Assembly: GCF_913060805.1 (NCBI RefSeq)
Contig: NZ_CAJXTC010000035.1
Coordinates: 1-55,227 of the forward strand
Direction: 5' to 3'
DNA from: an uncultured Draconibacterium sp.
GTDB taxonomy: Bacteria > Bacteroidota > Bacteroidia > Bacteroidales > Prolixibacteraceae
DNA: 55,227 bases
Shown here piece after piece: positions 8,603 to 18,114 of this stretch. The translations under genes were made by a program, and so were the position numbers. Position 1 is the first letter of the stretch. Each line of letters begins with the position of its first letter. The notes under the pieces are model-generated. The model ran no database searches, was not told the DNA's origin, and was given only the letters and a program-made list of their open reading frames with translations.

Positions 8603-10537
8603 ATGGCAACAACTTACAAAACACCCGGCGTTTACGTGGAGGAAATATCCATTTTTCCGCCCTCGGTTGCTCAGGTAGAAACCGCGATTCCCGCCTTTAT
8701 TGGCTACACCGAAGAGGCTGTGGTTGATGGCGTCGACTTTCACGCCGAAAGTATTATTAAACCCATAAAAATAGGCTCGTTAAAAGAGTACGAGTTCTTT
8801 TTTGGAGGTGCTCCCGATCCAACTACCATTGAAGTAGCATTGAAACCCGATAATTCAGTGAAATCGGTTGTGGTAAACGGCGAATTCTTAATTTACGATT
8901 CATTGCGAATGTTCTTCGCTAACGGTGGCGGCGATTGCTACATCGTTTCCGTGGGAAGCTATGATGATGATCCGTTTTCCAATGCCAATCTTTCATCAAC
9001 AAAAGATGCATTATTAGATGGACTTGCAACGCTTGAGAAAGAAGACCTGCCCACATTATTGGTTATTCCTGAATCGGTTCACCTGGCAGAAGCCAGCGCC
9101 GGTGAGGTACATGCCGCCATGTTGGCACAATGCAATAAATTACAGGACCGCTTTTCGGTGCTCGATATTGTAAACGGTAACAATGAAGCTACTCCAACCG
9201 ACGATCCTGTGGCCAAGTTCAGAAACAACGTGGGTATGAATTACCTGAAATACGGCGCAACATATTATCCGTGGCTAAAAACCACATTGCCTTTTAAAAT
9301 TGATTACGATGCAATTGTTGCGGGTACGTTCACAAAAGGCGGTTCACCGGTGAGTCCTGTAACTTCGCTTTTCAACAGCGACTTGGTTACGATCATCGGA
9401 CACCTGGATAATGATATTGCAGCAAAAGCCACACCTGCCGCTTTAGGGCCAATTACCTCCCGGCCGCAACTCGTTACTCAGGCTGGTGTTATTTATGACG
9501 CTTTTGAAGCATTTTATATCTTGACTTTTACTGACGGTGATACTGCCGATCCAAAATCGGCTGCCAGTTTGCATGCCAAGACAATTGCAGAAGATGCACC
9601 GTTTCATAAGTTGCTGAAAGTATTGTACGATTACGTTTATTTTAGCGATGCGGCAAACGGAAGTGTTCCGGCCGGTCCTCCTTGGGACAGTCCGATTTTA
9701 ACGTTGGCAGATTTCGATACTAATTTCTCTGATTACACTTTTGCTGCACCAACAACTTCAGCAAACGATATTTATTCTGATACCAGCACGGCTTCGAAGG
9801 CTGCTCCATTTTTCACCGCACTTTACGACAAATTAAATGCATTAATTGATGGATTCTACTCGGAACTTGCAGCTACTCGCAAAGTCAGGACCGACACGCT
9901 GAAGCAGATCGATCCGGTTTACAGCGGAATCATCGCAGCAATAAATAAACAAGGTGTGGTTCTTCCGCCAAGTGGAGCAGTGGTAGGAGTTTATGCCGCG
10001 GTCGATTCTAACCGTGGCGTTTGGAAAGCTCCGGCAAATGTTTCCATTACTGCAGTAAAAGGACCTGCTGTTAATATTACCAGCGAAGACCAGGAAAGTC
10101 TTAATATCGATACAGAAGCCGGAAAATCGGTTAATGCTATTCGGGCATTTACCGGAAAAGGCACCCTTATTTGGGGCGCGCGAACTTTGGCCGGAAACGA
10201 TAACGAGTGGCGTTACGTTCCGGTACGTCGTTTCTTTAACATGGTAGAGGAGTCGGTTAAAAAAGCTACCGGAATCTTCGTTTTCGAACCTAACGATGCC
10301 AACACCTGGGTGAAGGTAAAAGCCATGATCGACAATTACCTGGTGAACCTGTGGAAAGCCGGTGCATTGGCAGGATCAACACCTGATAAAGCCTTCTTTG
10401 TAAAAGTAGGTTTGGGAGAAACCATGACCGCACAGGATATTCTCGACGGTTATATGATCATCGAGATCGGAATGGCAGCCGTTCGTCCGGCAGAATTCAT
10501 CGTTCTGCGATTCTCTCACAAAATGCAGGAGGTTTAA
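8603..10537 (+). CDS. eCIS contractile sheath protein (Pvc2/Afp2-like)
   Basis: A 644-aa tail sheath protein, the only sheath gene in the cluster. The N-terminal TYKTPGVYVEEISIFPPSVA is the classic sheath signature. The conserved C-terminal domain begins near S466 (SNRGVWKAPAN) and includes NAIRAFTGKGTLIWGARTL, WRYVPVRRFF and the end AEFIVLRFSHKMQE, which forms the interlocking strands between subunits. Residues of about 200-460 are a family-variable insertion that likely faces outward; this makes the protein much longer than the roughly 350-aa Photorhabdus Pvc2. PVC uses several sheath paralogues and this locus only one. Confidence 0.95.
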   Translation: MATTYKTPGVYVEEISIFPPSVAQVETAIPAFIGYTEEAVVDGVDFHAESIIKPIKIGSLKEYEFFFGGAPDPTTIEVALKPDNSVKSVVVNGEFLIYDSLRMFFANGGGDCYIVSVGSYDDDPFSNANLSSTKDALLDGLATLEKEDLPTLLVIPESVHLAEASAGEVHAAMLAQCNKLQDRFSVLDIVNGNNEATPTDDPVAKFRNNVGMNYLKYGATYYPWLKTTLPFKIDYDAIVAGTFTKGGSPVSPVTSLFNSDLVTIIGHLDNDIAAKATPAALGPITSRPQLVTQAGVIYDAFEAFYILTFTDGDTADPKSAASLHAKTIAEDAPFHKLLKVLYDYVYFSDAANGSVPAGPPWDSPILTLADFDTNFSDYTFAAPTTSANDIYSDTSTASKAAPFFTALYDKLNALIDGFYSELAATRKVRTDTLKQIDPVYSGIIAAINKQGVVLPPSGAVVGVYAAVDSNRGVWKAPANVSITAVKGPAVNITSEDQESLNIDTEAGKSVNAIRAFTGKGTLIWGARTLAGNDNEWRYVPVRRFFNMVEESVKKATGIFVFEPNDANTWVKVKAMIDNYLVNLWKAGALAGSTPDKAFFVKVGLGETMTAQDILDGYMIIEIGMAAVRPAEFIVLRFSHKMQEV

Positions 10538-10564
10538 ATCAATAACACTTTAAAAGAATAAATT

Positions 10565-11011
10565 ATGGCAACTACATATCCATTACCAAAGTTTCATTTT
10601 AAAGTGAGCTTTGGCGACACAGATTTTAACTGCACCGAAGTTTCAGGCCTCGATTTCGAACGCGAAGTGATCGAATACCGCGCTGGTGCCGATGCCGAAT
10701 ACCACAAAAGCAAACAACCCGGTTTGTCGAAATACAGCAACATTACTTTGAAACGCGGAACCTTTGCCGACAAAGGACGCGAGTATTACGAGAAATGGGT
10801 GAAAACGGTTTATTTCCAGGAAGGTGAAGAGAAATACCGAGGCGACCTGGTGATCAGTTTGTTGAACGAAAGTCACGAGCCGGTGGTAAGCTGGAAGGCG
10901 ATAAATGCCTACATCACCAAAATTCAGGCGACTGATTTTAAAGCCGATGGCAACGAAATTGCAATCGAGACCGCCGAGTTCGTACATGAAAAACTCACCA
11001 TGATAGAATGA
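10565..11011 (+). CDS. eCIS inner tube protein (Pvc1/Hcp-like, gp19 family)
   Basis: A 148-aa tube protein of the gp19/Hcp-like fold that stacks in hexamers inside the sheath. Visible family features are YPLPKFHFKVSFGDTDFNCTEVSGLDFE at the N-terminus (given here only as landmarks around residues 4-30), NITLKRGTF near residue 60, and the C-terminal IETAEFVHEKLTMIE. It follows the sheath by 27 bases and overlaps the next tube gene by four bases (ATGA). The length is normal for the major tube subunit. Confidence 0.93.
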   Translation: MATTYPLPKFHFKVSFGDTDFNCTEVSGLDFEREVIEYRAGADAEYHKSKQPGLSKYSNITLKRGTFADKGREYYEKWVKTVYFQEGEEKYRGDLVISLLNESHEPVVSWKAINAYITKIQATDFKADGNEIAIETAEFVHEKLTMIE

Positions 11012-11448
11012 GCGAATTCCATCCACCCATAGGATTTCATTTCAGTGTTGAGTTTCCGAATATCTCATCCAGTAGCGGCGATCAGCGTTTTCAGTCGGTT
11101 GCAGGACTGACTGTTGACGTGGATACCGAAGAAATTGCCGAAGGGGGAGAGAACCGCTTTAAACACAAAGTTCCCGTTCGGACCAAGTATCCTAACCTGG
11201 TTCTGAAACGCGGACTACTCGTGGATTCGGAGGTGATAAAATGGTGCCGTGATGCAGTTGAAAATTTTAGCTTTAAACCCACCAATCTGATCGTAAAACT
11301 GCTGAATGAAAAACATGAGCCGCTGATGAGCTGGAATGTCGTTCATGCTTACCCGGTAAAATGGAGCATGAGCGATTTTAATGCCGAAGAAAGCAAACTG
11401 GCCATCGAAACACTGGAATTGACTTATAACTATTTCAACGTAATATAA
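11008..11448 (+). CDS. eCIS second tube protein (Pvc5/tube initiator-like)
   Basis: A 146-aa paralogue of the preceding tube protein. It shares the FHFSVEF start, the NLVLKRGLL motif and the IETLELTYNYF end. In PVC and Afp the second type of tube protein forms the ring that joins the tube to the spike complex. Its place just before the DUF5908 and LysM genes fits that role. It has a four-base ATGA overlap with the first tube gene. Assignment of initiator against major subunit rests on gene order. Confidence 0.88.
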   Translation: MSEFHPPIGFHFSVEFPNISSSSGDQRFQSVAGLTVDVDTEEIAEGGENRFKHKVPVRTKYPNLVLKRGLLVDSEVIKWCRDAVENFSFKPTNLIVKLLNEKHEPLMSWNVVHAYPVKWSMSDFNAEESKLAIETLELTYNYFNVI

Positions 11449-11450
11449 TT

Positions 11451-11615
11451 ATGCCGATAGAAATTAAGGAATTACACATCAAAATCAATGTTTCCGGTGA
11501 ATCGGAACAGCGACAAAACAGTGGTGGCGGTGAGTCGGAAAGCTCAAAAGAGAAGATTATTGAAGCTTGTGTGGAGCAGGTGATGGACTTATTATCGAAA
11601 AAAGAAGAACGCTAA
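11451..11615 (+). CDS. DUF5908 miniprotein
   Basis: A 54-aa protein starting MPIEIKELHIKINVSG, the typical start of DUF5908 proteins, which occur almost only in contractile injection clusters. The middle is Gly/Ser/Glu-rich (GGGESESS), followed by a predicted helix (KIIEACVEQVMDLLSKKEER). It starts two bases after the stop of the second tube gene and ends one base before the LysM gene. By position it corresponds to pvc6/afp6. Its structural role is unknown; a small adaptor between tube initiator and LysM protein is plausible. Confidence 0.82.
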   Translation: MPIEIKELHIKINVSGESEQRQNSGGGESESSKEKIIEACVEQVMDLLSKKEER

Positions 11616-11616
11616 T

Positions 11617-12336
11617 ATGACGGGAGAACTTACAAAACTGCAGATAAAAGCATACCGCGACGAACAGTTCAATAACGAAGTGGCTAACGGCGAATTTCAG
11701 ACTTTGCTGAACCCGGAAAAGTATGTTTTTAAGTACAAAGTGGAGCAGAATGAACAGCAGGCGTCGGGAACAAGTTCTTCTTCGCCGCGCTATAACCGCA
11801 CACCGCCCGAAGACCTGGAACTGGAGTTTATTTTCGACCGGACAGGAGTTTTGGTGAATTACGGTGATCCTTCTACTGCCGATGACAACGAACTTTCGGC
11901 AGATGAAGGAAACGGTATCATGGAAGATATCGATCAGTTTAAAAGGGTGGTTTTCGATTACAATGGCGACGAGCATCGTCCTAATTACCTGGTTATTTCG
12001 TGGGGAACGCTTTTGTTCAAAGGTGTTTTAACCGAAGTGGATATCACCTTTAAACTGTTTAAAGCCGATGGTACGCCACTACGCGCAACGGCCAATGCAA
12101 AATTTAAAGGTTTTGTCGAGGATACCTTGCGGGTAGCTACCGAAAACAATAATTCGCCCGATCTTACTCACATTCGGGAAGTGAAAGAAGGCGATACTTT
12201 GCCTTTGATGACGCACCGGATTTACGGCGACTCGAAATATTACCTGGAAGTGGCAAAAGCAAACCGCATCACCAATTTTAGAAAATTAGAGGTAGGACAG
12301 AAAATATTCTTTCCACCAATAGAAAAAGTCTCATAA
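11617..12336 (+). CDS. LysM-containing CIS tube/baseplate hub protein (Pvc7/Afp7-like)
   Basis: A 239-aa protein. The N-terminal domain (about 1-175, starting LTKLQIKAYRDEQFN and with FQTLLNPEKY) is the CIS tube-type domain of Pvc7/gp53-like proteins. A single LysM domain occupies about residues 180-238 (VKEGDTLPLMTHRIYGD, KLEVGQKIFFPP). In PVC the equivalent sits at the spike-baseplate interface, and LysM is used there for protein packing rather than for cutting cell wall. It is separated by one base from DUF5908 and two bases from the spike gene. Confidence 0.92.
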   Translation: MTGELTKLQIKAYRDEQFNNEVANGEFQTLLNPEKYVFKYKVEQNEQQASGTSSSSPRYNRTPPEDLELEFIFDRTGVLVNYGDPSTADDNELSADEGNGIMEDIDQFKRVVFDYNGDEHRPNYLVISWGTLLFKGVLTEVDITFKLFKADGTPLRATANAKFKGFVEDTLRVATENNNSPDLTHIREVKEGDTLPLMTHRIYGDSKYYLEVAKANRITNFRKLEVGQKIFFPPIEKVS

Positions 12337-12338
12337 AT

Positions 12339-14084
12339 ATGCCTGAAACGCGAGTCATACCAACAGCACGGTCGGCTGATCTGGTTACCTACAAAATTCT
12401 TGTAGAAGGGGAAGAACTGTCTTCTACTAACCAGGTTTTGAGCATTACGGTGCAAAAGGAGATCAACCGGATTCCCTGGGCAAAAATTGTACTGCTCGAC
12501 GGCGATCCTGCGGCCCAGGATTTTGTGCTGAGCAACGAAAGTTTCTTTGTCCCCGGAAAGGAAATTGAGATAAAAAGCGGTTACCATTCCGAGGAAGAAA
12601 CGATTTTCAAAGGGATTGTAATTCGGCATAATCTGAAGATTCGGTCCGACAAAGCACAACTGGAAATTGAATGCAAAGACAAAGCCGTGAAAATGAGCAT
12701 CGGCCGCAAAAGCAAATATTTCTACGACAGCAAAGACAGCGATATTCTGGAAGAAATTATTGGTGCTCATGGTTTGGAAACCGATGTGGAATCCACTAAC
12801 GCTGATTATCCTGAAATGGTGCAGTATCGTGTTAGCGACTGGGATTTTTGCATTACACGGGCTCAGGCAAACGGCAAAGTTTGTGTGATCGATGATGGTA
12901 AATTTTCGGTGCTTGCTCCTGATTATTCGCAGGAAGAAAAAATGACGCTGGTTTACGGGGCTACTATTCTTGATTTTGATGCGGAGATGGATGCCCGAAA
13001 CCAGTTTGCCAACGTAAGCAGTTTTGGCTGGGATGTGGCGAACCAGGAAATTGTGGAAAAGGAAGCCAATAATGACGATGTTGAGCTCAATGGAAATATT
13101 TCACCCGATGAACTGGCTTCGGTAATTGAGTTGGATAAACTCGAATTACGCGATGGAAGCGCCAGTACCGATGCCGGTTTACAAGATTGGGCCAATGCCA
13201 AAAAATTATTTAATCAGCTGTCGAAAACACGCGGACGGGTGCGCTTTCAGGGCGTTCCTGATGTGAAGCCAAATACTACAGTTGTCTTGTCAGGAGTAGG
13301 AGACCGCTTCAATGGTAAAGTGTATGTTTCTGCCGTTCGTCATCAGATTACCGAAGGCAACTGGACCATTGATACTCAGTTCGGAATCAATCCAAAGTGG
13401 TTCTCCGAGACGGTTGATATCAATGAAATGCCGGCAGCCGGATTGCTTGGTGCCGTTAGTGGATTGCACGTGGCAAAAGTCACGCAAATTCACGACGACC
13501 CGAATGGCGAATACCGGGTTCAGGTACGCATGCCAATTATTAACAACGAAGAACAAGGTGTTTGGGCACGCGTGGCAACACTTGATGCCGGCGACAGTCG
13601 CGGATCGTTTTTCCGTCCTGAATTGGATGATGAGGTGATCGTTGGTTTTCTGAATGACGATCCAAACGATCCGGTGATTTTGGGCATGTTGCACAGTAGT
13701 GCGTTGCCATCGCCGCTTGAGCCTGAAGAGCCGAACAATGAAAAGGGATTTGTAACCCGCAGCGAACTGAAATTCCTGTTCAATGACGAGAACAAATCGA
13801 TCATTCTGGAAACACCTGGCGGAAAAATCATAACGGTTGACGATGATGCCGGAACCATTAAAATCGAAGATGAATCGGGAAATGTGAGCACTTTCGATTC
13901 CAGTGGGATAACACTCGAAAGCAACGGAGATATTTCGATAAAAGCAACGGGCGATGTAAACATTGAAGGGATGAATGTTGGCATTACAGCCAATGCTGAA
14001 TTTAAAGCCGAAGGAGGCGCCGGTTCGGAACTGGCATCATCGGCCATTACAAAAGTTACAGGATCATTAGTACAAATAAATTGA
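12339..14084 (+). CDS. eCIS central spike protein (VgrG-like/gpV, Pvc8-like)
   Basis: A 581-aa spike protein. Residues 1 to about 370 form the gp27/gpD-like hub (YKILVEGEEL, KSKYFYDSKDSDILEEI). An OB fold follows at about 372-455 (VAKVTQIHDDPNGEYRVQV, DDEVIVGFLNDDPNDPVILG). The C-terminus is a repetitive triple-stranded beta-prism (GGKIITVDDDAGTIKIED, ISIKATGDVNIEGMNVGI). No effector extension follows the prism. It pierces the target membrane, with PAAR at its tip; the PAAR gene starts two bases downstream. Confidence 0.94.
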   Translation: MPETRVIPTARSADLVTYKILVEGEELSSTNQVLSITVQKEINRIPWAKIVLLDGDPAAQDFVLSNESFFVPGKEIEIKSGYHSEEETIFKGIVIRHNLKIRSDKAQLEIECKDKAVKMSIGRKSKYFYDSKDSDILEEIIGAHGLETDVESTNADYPEMVQYRVSDWDFCITRAQANGKVCVIDDGKFSVLAPDYSQEEKMTLVYGATILDFDAEMDARNQFANVSSFGWDVANQEIVEKEANNDDVELNGNISPDELASVIELDKLELRDGSASTDAGLQDWANAKKLFNQLSKTRGRVRFQGVPDVKPNTTVVLSGVGDRFNGKVYVSAVRHQITEGNWTIDTQFGINPKWFSETVDINEMPAAGLLGAVSGLHVAKVTQIHDDPNGEYRVQVRMPIINNEEQGVWARVATLDAGDSRGSFFRPELDDEVIVGFLNDDPNDPVILGMLHSSALPSPLEPEEPNNEKGFVTRSELKFLFNDENKSIILETPGGKIITVDDDAGTIKIEDESGNVSTFDSSGITLESNGDISIKATGDVNIEGMNVGITANAEFKAEGGAGSELASSAITKVTGSLVQIN

Positions 14085-14085
14085 T

Positions 14086-14379
14086 ATGCCACCAGCAGCA
14101 AGAATAAATGATATGCACGTCTGTCCGATGGTAAATCCGAACGGAGCACCACATGTTGGAGGACCGATTTTACCTCCCGGCGAACCGACGGTTATGATTG
14201 AAGGGTTGCCCGCAGCGCGCGTAGGCGACATGGCTACTTGTACCGGGCCGCCCGATACGATTGCAATGGGATCGGGAACCGTTTTTATCGGAGGAATGCC
14301 GGCCGCCCGGGTTGGCGATCTTACTGCTCACGGCGGATCAATAGTAATGGGAAGTGCAACCGTAATAATTGGAGGTTAA
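14086..14379 (+). CDS. PAAR-repeat spike tip protein (Pvc10-like)
   Basis: A 97-aa PAAR protein that sharpens the spike tip. Three PAAR-type units are visible: PPAARINDMHVCP, LPAARVGDMATC and MPAARVGDLTAHGG. His and Cys residues in MHVCP, ATC and TAHGG are the likely zinc ligands. There is no extra toxin domain, so it is a structural PAAR. It starts two bases after the spike stop; its stop overlaps only the Shine-Dalgarno region of the gp25 gene. Confidence 0.95.
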   Translation: MPPAARINDMHVCPMVNPNGAPHVGGPILPPGEPTVMIEGLPAARVGDMATCTGPPDTIAMGSGTVFIGGMPAARVGDLTAHGGSIVMGSATVIIGG

Positions 14380-14380
14380 C

Positions 14381-14791
14381 ATGCAGGAATACAATTCATT
14401 TTTAGGACGCGGATGGAGTTTTCCCCCTGAATTCAAAAAGGGGACAAAAAGCGTGAAACTGCTTGAGAACGAAGAAGACATTAAAAGCAGTCTGGAGATA
14501 TTGTTGTCGACCCGTTTGGGCGAACGAATTATGGTTCCCGGTTACGGCTGCAATCTCGATGAACTGCTTTTTAAACCCTTAAATCTGACGCTGAAAACCT
14601 ATGTGATCGATTTGATAAAAAGAGCGATCCTGTATCATGAACCACGAATCGATGTGAATAAAATCGCCATCGATCCGATCAATGAACTGGAAGGCGAACT
14701 GCTGATCAATATCGATTATACCATCCGGTCGACCAACTCGCGAAAAAACATGGTATTCCCATTCTATAAAACCGAAGGCAGCGAAACATAA
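14381..14791 (+). CDS. gp25-like baseplate wedge protein (Pvc9/TssE-like)
   Basis: A 136-aa GPW/gp25 family protein that forms the inner baseplate wedge and starts sheath assembly. The start MQEYNSFLGRGWSFPP at ATG 14381 has a perfect GGAGG site six bases upstream, and is preferred to the upstream TTG 14369, which would overlap the PAAR gene. The family motif is visible in IKSSLEILLSTRLGERIMVP and GYGCNLDELLFKP (an EPR-like segment). The C-terminal INIDYTIRSTNSR is usual. It is followed by the baseplate J gene 11 bases downstream. Confidence 0.94.
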   Translation: MQEYNSFLGRGWSFPPEFKKGTKSVKLLENEEDIKSSLEILLSTRLGERIMVPGYGCNLDELLFKPLNLTLKTYVIDLIKRAILYHEPRIDVNKIAIDPINELEGELLINIDYTIRSTNSRKNMVFPFYKTEGSET

Positions 14792-14802
14792 ACGACATTT
14801 AA

Positions 14803-17800
14803 ATGGCAAATTGCGGAAAAGACATATTACTACCCCGTGAGGGAACCGAACAACAATCGCGGTTTATTGAAGCGCTCGATCCGGCATGGGTAAAACTGAA
14901 CGATTTTGGGCTGGAAGAGTGGATGAAATTTGCCTGGGATTTTGCGGATCATGTTAACTATTTCGATACCAAAAACGACCAGGTTCCAGCCGGTAACTGG
15001 CAGGACTTTTTTATCGCAAAAGATGAATTGACCAGTTTTCTTAAGGAGCTCGAAAACGGTTCGGAAATAACACCGCACCTGGCTTTGTTCGTCTCCTTTA
15101 TAAAACTGCTCGATACCACGAAGAAACACTTTAATCGCTTAACAAAACGACACCTAGATTTCTATTACAAAAAGGTACTGAAACTCGAGAAACAAGCGGC
15201 AACTCCCGATACCGTTCATGTTTTATTTGAGCTGGCCAAAAATGCCGAAGCTGAAATCGTATCCGAAGCAACAGCATTGGATGCAGGGAAAGACGCAAAC
15301 GGTAAAAAACTCATTTATAAAACAGAGCAAGACCTGGTAGCCAATCAGGCCAAAGTGGCGGCACTAAAAAGCGTTTACAACGATCATGAATACCAAAAAA
15401 TAAAAGCTGCCGATGTGGCCAATTCTTACGATGGCGCCGGTGCTGATTTCCCGGATAAAAATGTAAAATGGTGGCCGTTTGCCTACTACGAAGTTCCTCC
15501 TGAAACGAATGAGCCTGATCTGCGCGAATACCCTGAATTGCCGGATGCCACAATTGGTTTTGCGGTTTCGGGCGAAATTCTTGAACTGCAGGAAGGAGAG
15601 CGCTTCGTACAATTGACACTCGATTTCGAAGCGGCACTTTCAAAAACGTATTCGTTTGATGATTTAAAAGCCAACCTTGAAATTCTGGTTACCGGAGAAA
15701 AAGGCTGGCTCGATTCCGCAGAAATCATCGACACTTTTAAGAACGATGCTATCGGTACTAGTTTTTCATCGGGCTCCGATGCCACAGATTTGAGTATTAT
15801 TCGCATTCTTTTCCAGATTCCAAAAGATGAAAAAGCCGTTGTGGCTTACGATAAAAAAATACACGCCGAGAATTTCGACACTGAATTTCCGGTTTGCCGG
15901 GTACTCATCAACACAAGCAACGAAACAGGACACGAACTTTACCGCGATCTGGTGGACAAACAACTAAACGAATTCTCGATCGATGTGGCAGCGGTTGGTG
16001 TTGAAAACCTGAATCTTTACAACGATATCGGTGCAATAAATGCCGCAAAACCCTTTTATCCGTTTGGTACACAGCCGGTAAAAAAATCGAAGTTTTATGT
16101 GGATTATGCCGAACTGTACAAAAAGAAATGGAACAAACTGAACATTAATATTGAATGGAAAAATACGCCGGATGACTTTAAAGACTGGTATTATGCATAT
16201 CGTCAAAATAAATTGGCACGTTTTTCCGGAAAGAATTATATAACCGGTATTTACGATATTCCGGAAGTTGATTCCTCTTCTGATTCAGGTGATGAAACTT
16301 CAAATAGCGCAACCTTTCCAAATGTGCAATTGAACGCAGTTTCGGGGCAATTTAATTTTTCTGGATTGGGAAATATATCTCAATTCAATTTTCTGACCAA
16401 AACGCTTATCGTTAAAAACAACTCGTACTTTACTGCAGCTGTAGAACTAAATCAGCAAGAGGTTTGGACCGTACAAAGCGAGTTGAAAGAGGTTTCGCTG
16501 TTTGATGAACCGGTGGAGCAAATCTTTTATTTTTCGTTTGATTTGTCAAATCCCGATGCAGAAAATGAAAATGTTGGTCCGGTTCGACTTTCATTAAATA
16601 CACCATTTCTGCATGATATGTATCCACGCTTGTATGCGTTGGCCATGAGTAATGAGGATAAAAGCGTAATTGTTCCCAACGAACCTTACACACCGTTTAT
16701 CGAAAAATTAACGCTGGATTATTATGCTTCAGCGCAACTAAAACCGGAAAAAGACACTTACGAATTTAAAGACTTTAAACTTTACCACGAGCATCCATTT
16801 GGTCAGGCCTTGGAAGATATTGAGCAAAAGATTGCCAATAAGATTTTGCCCGCAGATGAAGCAAAAATACAGCATGCAGTACCCACTTATTGTAATGGCG
16901 GAGAACTTTACATCGGACTTGAAAATGCACAGCCACAACAAAATGTGTCGCTGTTGATACAGGTGCTTGAAGGCAGCGAAAATCCGGAAGCAGAATCGTT
17001 TGTGGGAAAACAAAAAGTGGAGTGGTGGATGTTGTGCAGCAACGAATGGAAACGGCTGGAACGTTCTTCCATTATTTCCAACCAAACCGACAACTTCCTT
17101 AAATCGGGCATTTTCAAGTTCAAGATTCCAAAAGAAGCCACCAGCGACAATACTTTGCTGCCTGGCAGAATGATGTGGCTGAGAGCGAGAATACACAAAA
17201 AATACAACGCGGTTTCAAAAGTTATTGGAATTCATGCACAAGCTGTAGAAGCCAAATTTGAAAATAATAATAACAAGCTGGATCATCTGAACGACGGATT
17301 GTCCTCCGGTACCATTTCGAAAATGTTAGTAAGGCCGCCAAGAATTAAGTCGCTTTCGCAACCTTACAGTTCTTTTGGGGGCCAACCAACGGAAAGTGAT
17401 TCAGCTTTTTATCGCCGTGTTAGTGAGCGATTGCGACATAAAAACCGGGCCATAACTTTATGGGATTACGAGCATCTGGTGCTGCAGGAATTTCCTGAAA
17501 TTCATAAAGTAAAGTGCCTGAATCATACCTCAACAAAAGTTGAGAATGAAAAACGAAAAACAAGCTACCTGGCCCCCGGAAATGTGGTGTTGGTAGTCAT
17601 TCCCGATATCGTTAACCGAAATGTATTCGACATTTATAAACCCAGGGTGAGCAAGGCAACACTGAATCGTATTGAGAATTTTATCCGGAAATTAAACTCT
17701 CCATTGATCAGTACGAAAGTGATCAATCCGGAATACGAGGAAGTACGTGTCGATCTGAAGGTACAATTTCACGAGGGATACGACGAGGTTTATTACAAAT

Positions 17801-18114
17801 CAGTACTAAAAGAAGACTTGACGCGCCTGCTTTCACCCTGGGCTTTCGACAGCAAAGCACTTATACAATTTGGACTTTCGTTGCACAAAAGCATTGTTAT
17901 CGATTATGTCGAAAAACTGAAATACGTGGACTTTGTAAGCGATTTAAAACTGTTTCAAACCAATGCAGCAACCGGTAAAGAAACAGAGGTGAAAATTGCG
18001 AGCCCGAACAGTCCCGAAGCCATTTTAGTATCATCGAAAATGCACGGAGTTTACGATGTCGAAAATAATTGTTCAAACATCAAAATCGAACCCGCAGAAC
18101 CATGTCAGAGTTAA
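14803..18114 (+). CDS. Baseplate J-like protein (Pvc11/Afp11-like)
   Basis: An 1103-aa baseplate component. The N-terminal 250 residues resemble the Afp11/Pvc11 family (helical, with LALFVSFIKLLDTTKKHFN). The baseplate J/gp6-like core is C-terminal, from about residue 855 (QPTESDSAFYRRVSERLRHK, ITLWDYEHLVLQEFPEI, NVVLVVIPDIVNRN). The size agrees with Pvc11-type proteins. It makes the outer wedge together with the Pvc12-like product. The next gene begins inside its 3' end (13-base overlap). Confidence 0.93.
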   Translation: MANCGKDILLPREGTEQQSRFIEALDPAWVKLNDFGLEEWMKFAWDFADHVNYFDTKNDQVPAGNWQDFFIAKDELTSFLKELENGSEITPHLALFVSFIKLLDTTKKHFNRLTKRHLDFYYKKVLKLEKQAATPDTVHVLFELAKNAEAEIVSEATALDAGKDANGKKLIYKTEQDLVANQAKVAALKSVYNDHEYQKIKAADVANSYDGAGADFPDKNVKWWPFAYYEVPPETNEPDLREYPELPDATIGFAVSGEILELQEGERFVQLTLDFEAALSKTYSFDDLKANLEILVTGEKGWLDSAEIIDTFKNDAIGTSFSSGSDATDLSIIRILFQIPKDEKAVVAYDKKIHAENFDTEFPVCRVLINTSNETGHELYRDLVDKQLNEFSIDVAAVGVENLNLYNDIGAINAAKPFYPFGTQPVKKSKFYVDYAELYKKKWNKLNINIEWKNTPDDFKDWYYAYRQNKLARFSGKNYITGIYDIPEVDSSSDSGDETSNSATFPNVQLNAVSGQFNFSGLGNISQFNFLTKTLIVKNNSYFTAAVELNQQEVWTVQSELKEVSLFDEPVEQIFYFSFDLSNPDAENENVGPVRLSLNTPFLHDMYPRLYALAMSNEDKSVIVPNEPYTPFIEKLTLDYYASAQLKPEKDTYEFKDFKLYHEHPFGQALEDIEQKIANKILPADEAKIQHAVPTYCNGGELYIGLENAQPQQNVSLLIQVLEGSENPEAESFVGKQKVEWWMLCSNEWKRLERSSIISNQTDNFLKSGIFKFKIPKEATSDNTLLPGRMMWLRARIHKKYNAVSKVIGIHAQAVEAKFENNNNKLDHLNDGLSSGTISKMLVRPPRIKSLSQPYSSFGGQPTESDSAFYRRVSERLRHKNRAITLWDYEHLVLQEFPEIHKVKCLNHTSTKVENEKRKTSYLAPGNVVLVVIPDIVNRNVFDIYKPRVSKATLNRIENFIRKLNSPLISTKVINPEYEEVRVDLKVQFHEGYDEVYYKSVLKEDLTRLLSPWAFDSKALIQFGLSLHKSIVIDYVEKLKYVDFVSDLKLFQTNAATGKETEVKIASPNSPEAILVSSKMHGVYDVENNCSNIKIEPAEPCQS

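Noticed and set aside
13520-14152. 210-aa minus-strand frame over the spike and PAAR genes
   Set aside because: Antisense of two certain genes; serine- and proline-rich shadow sequence.
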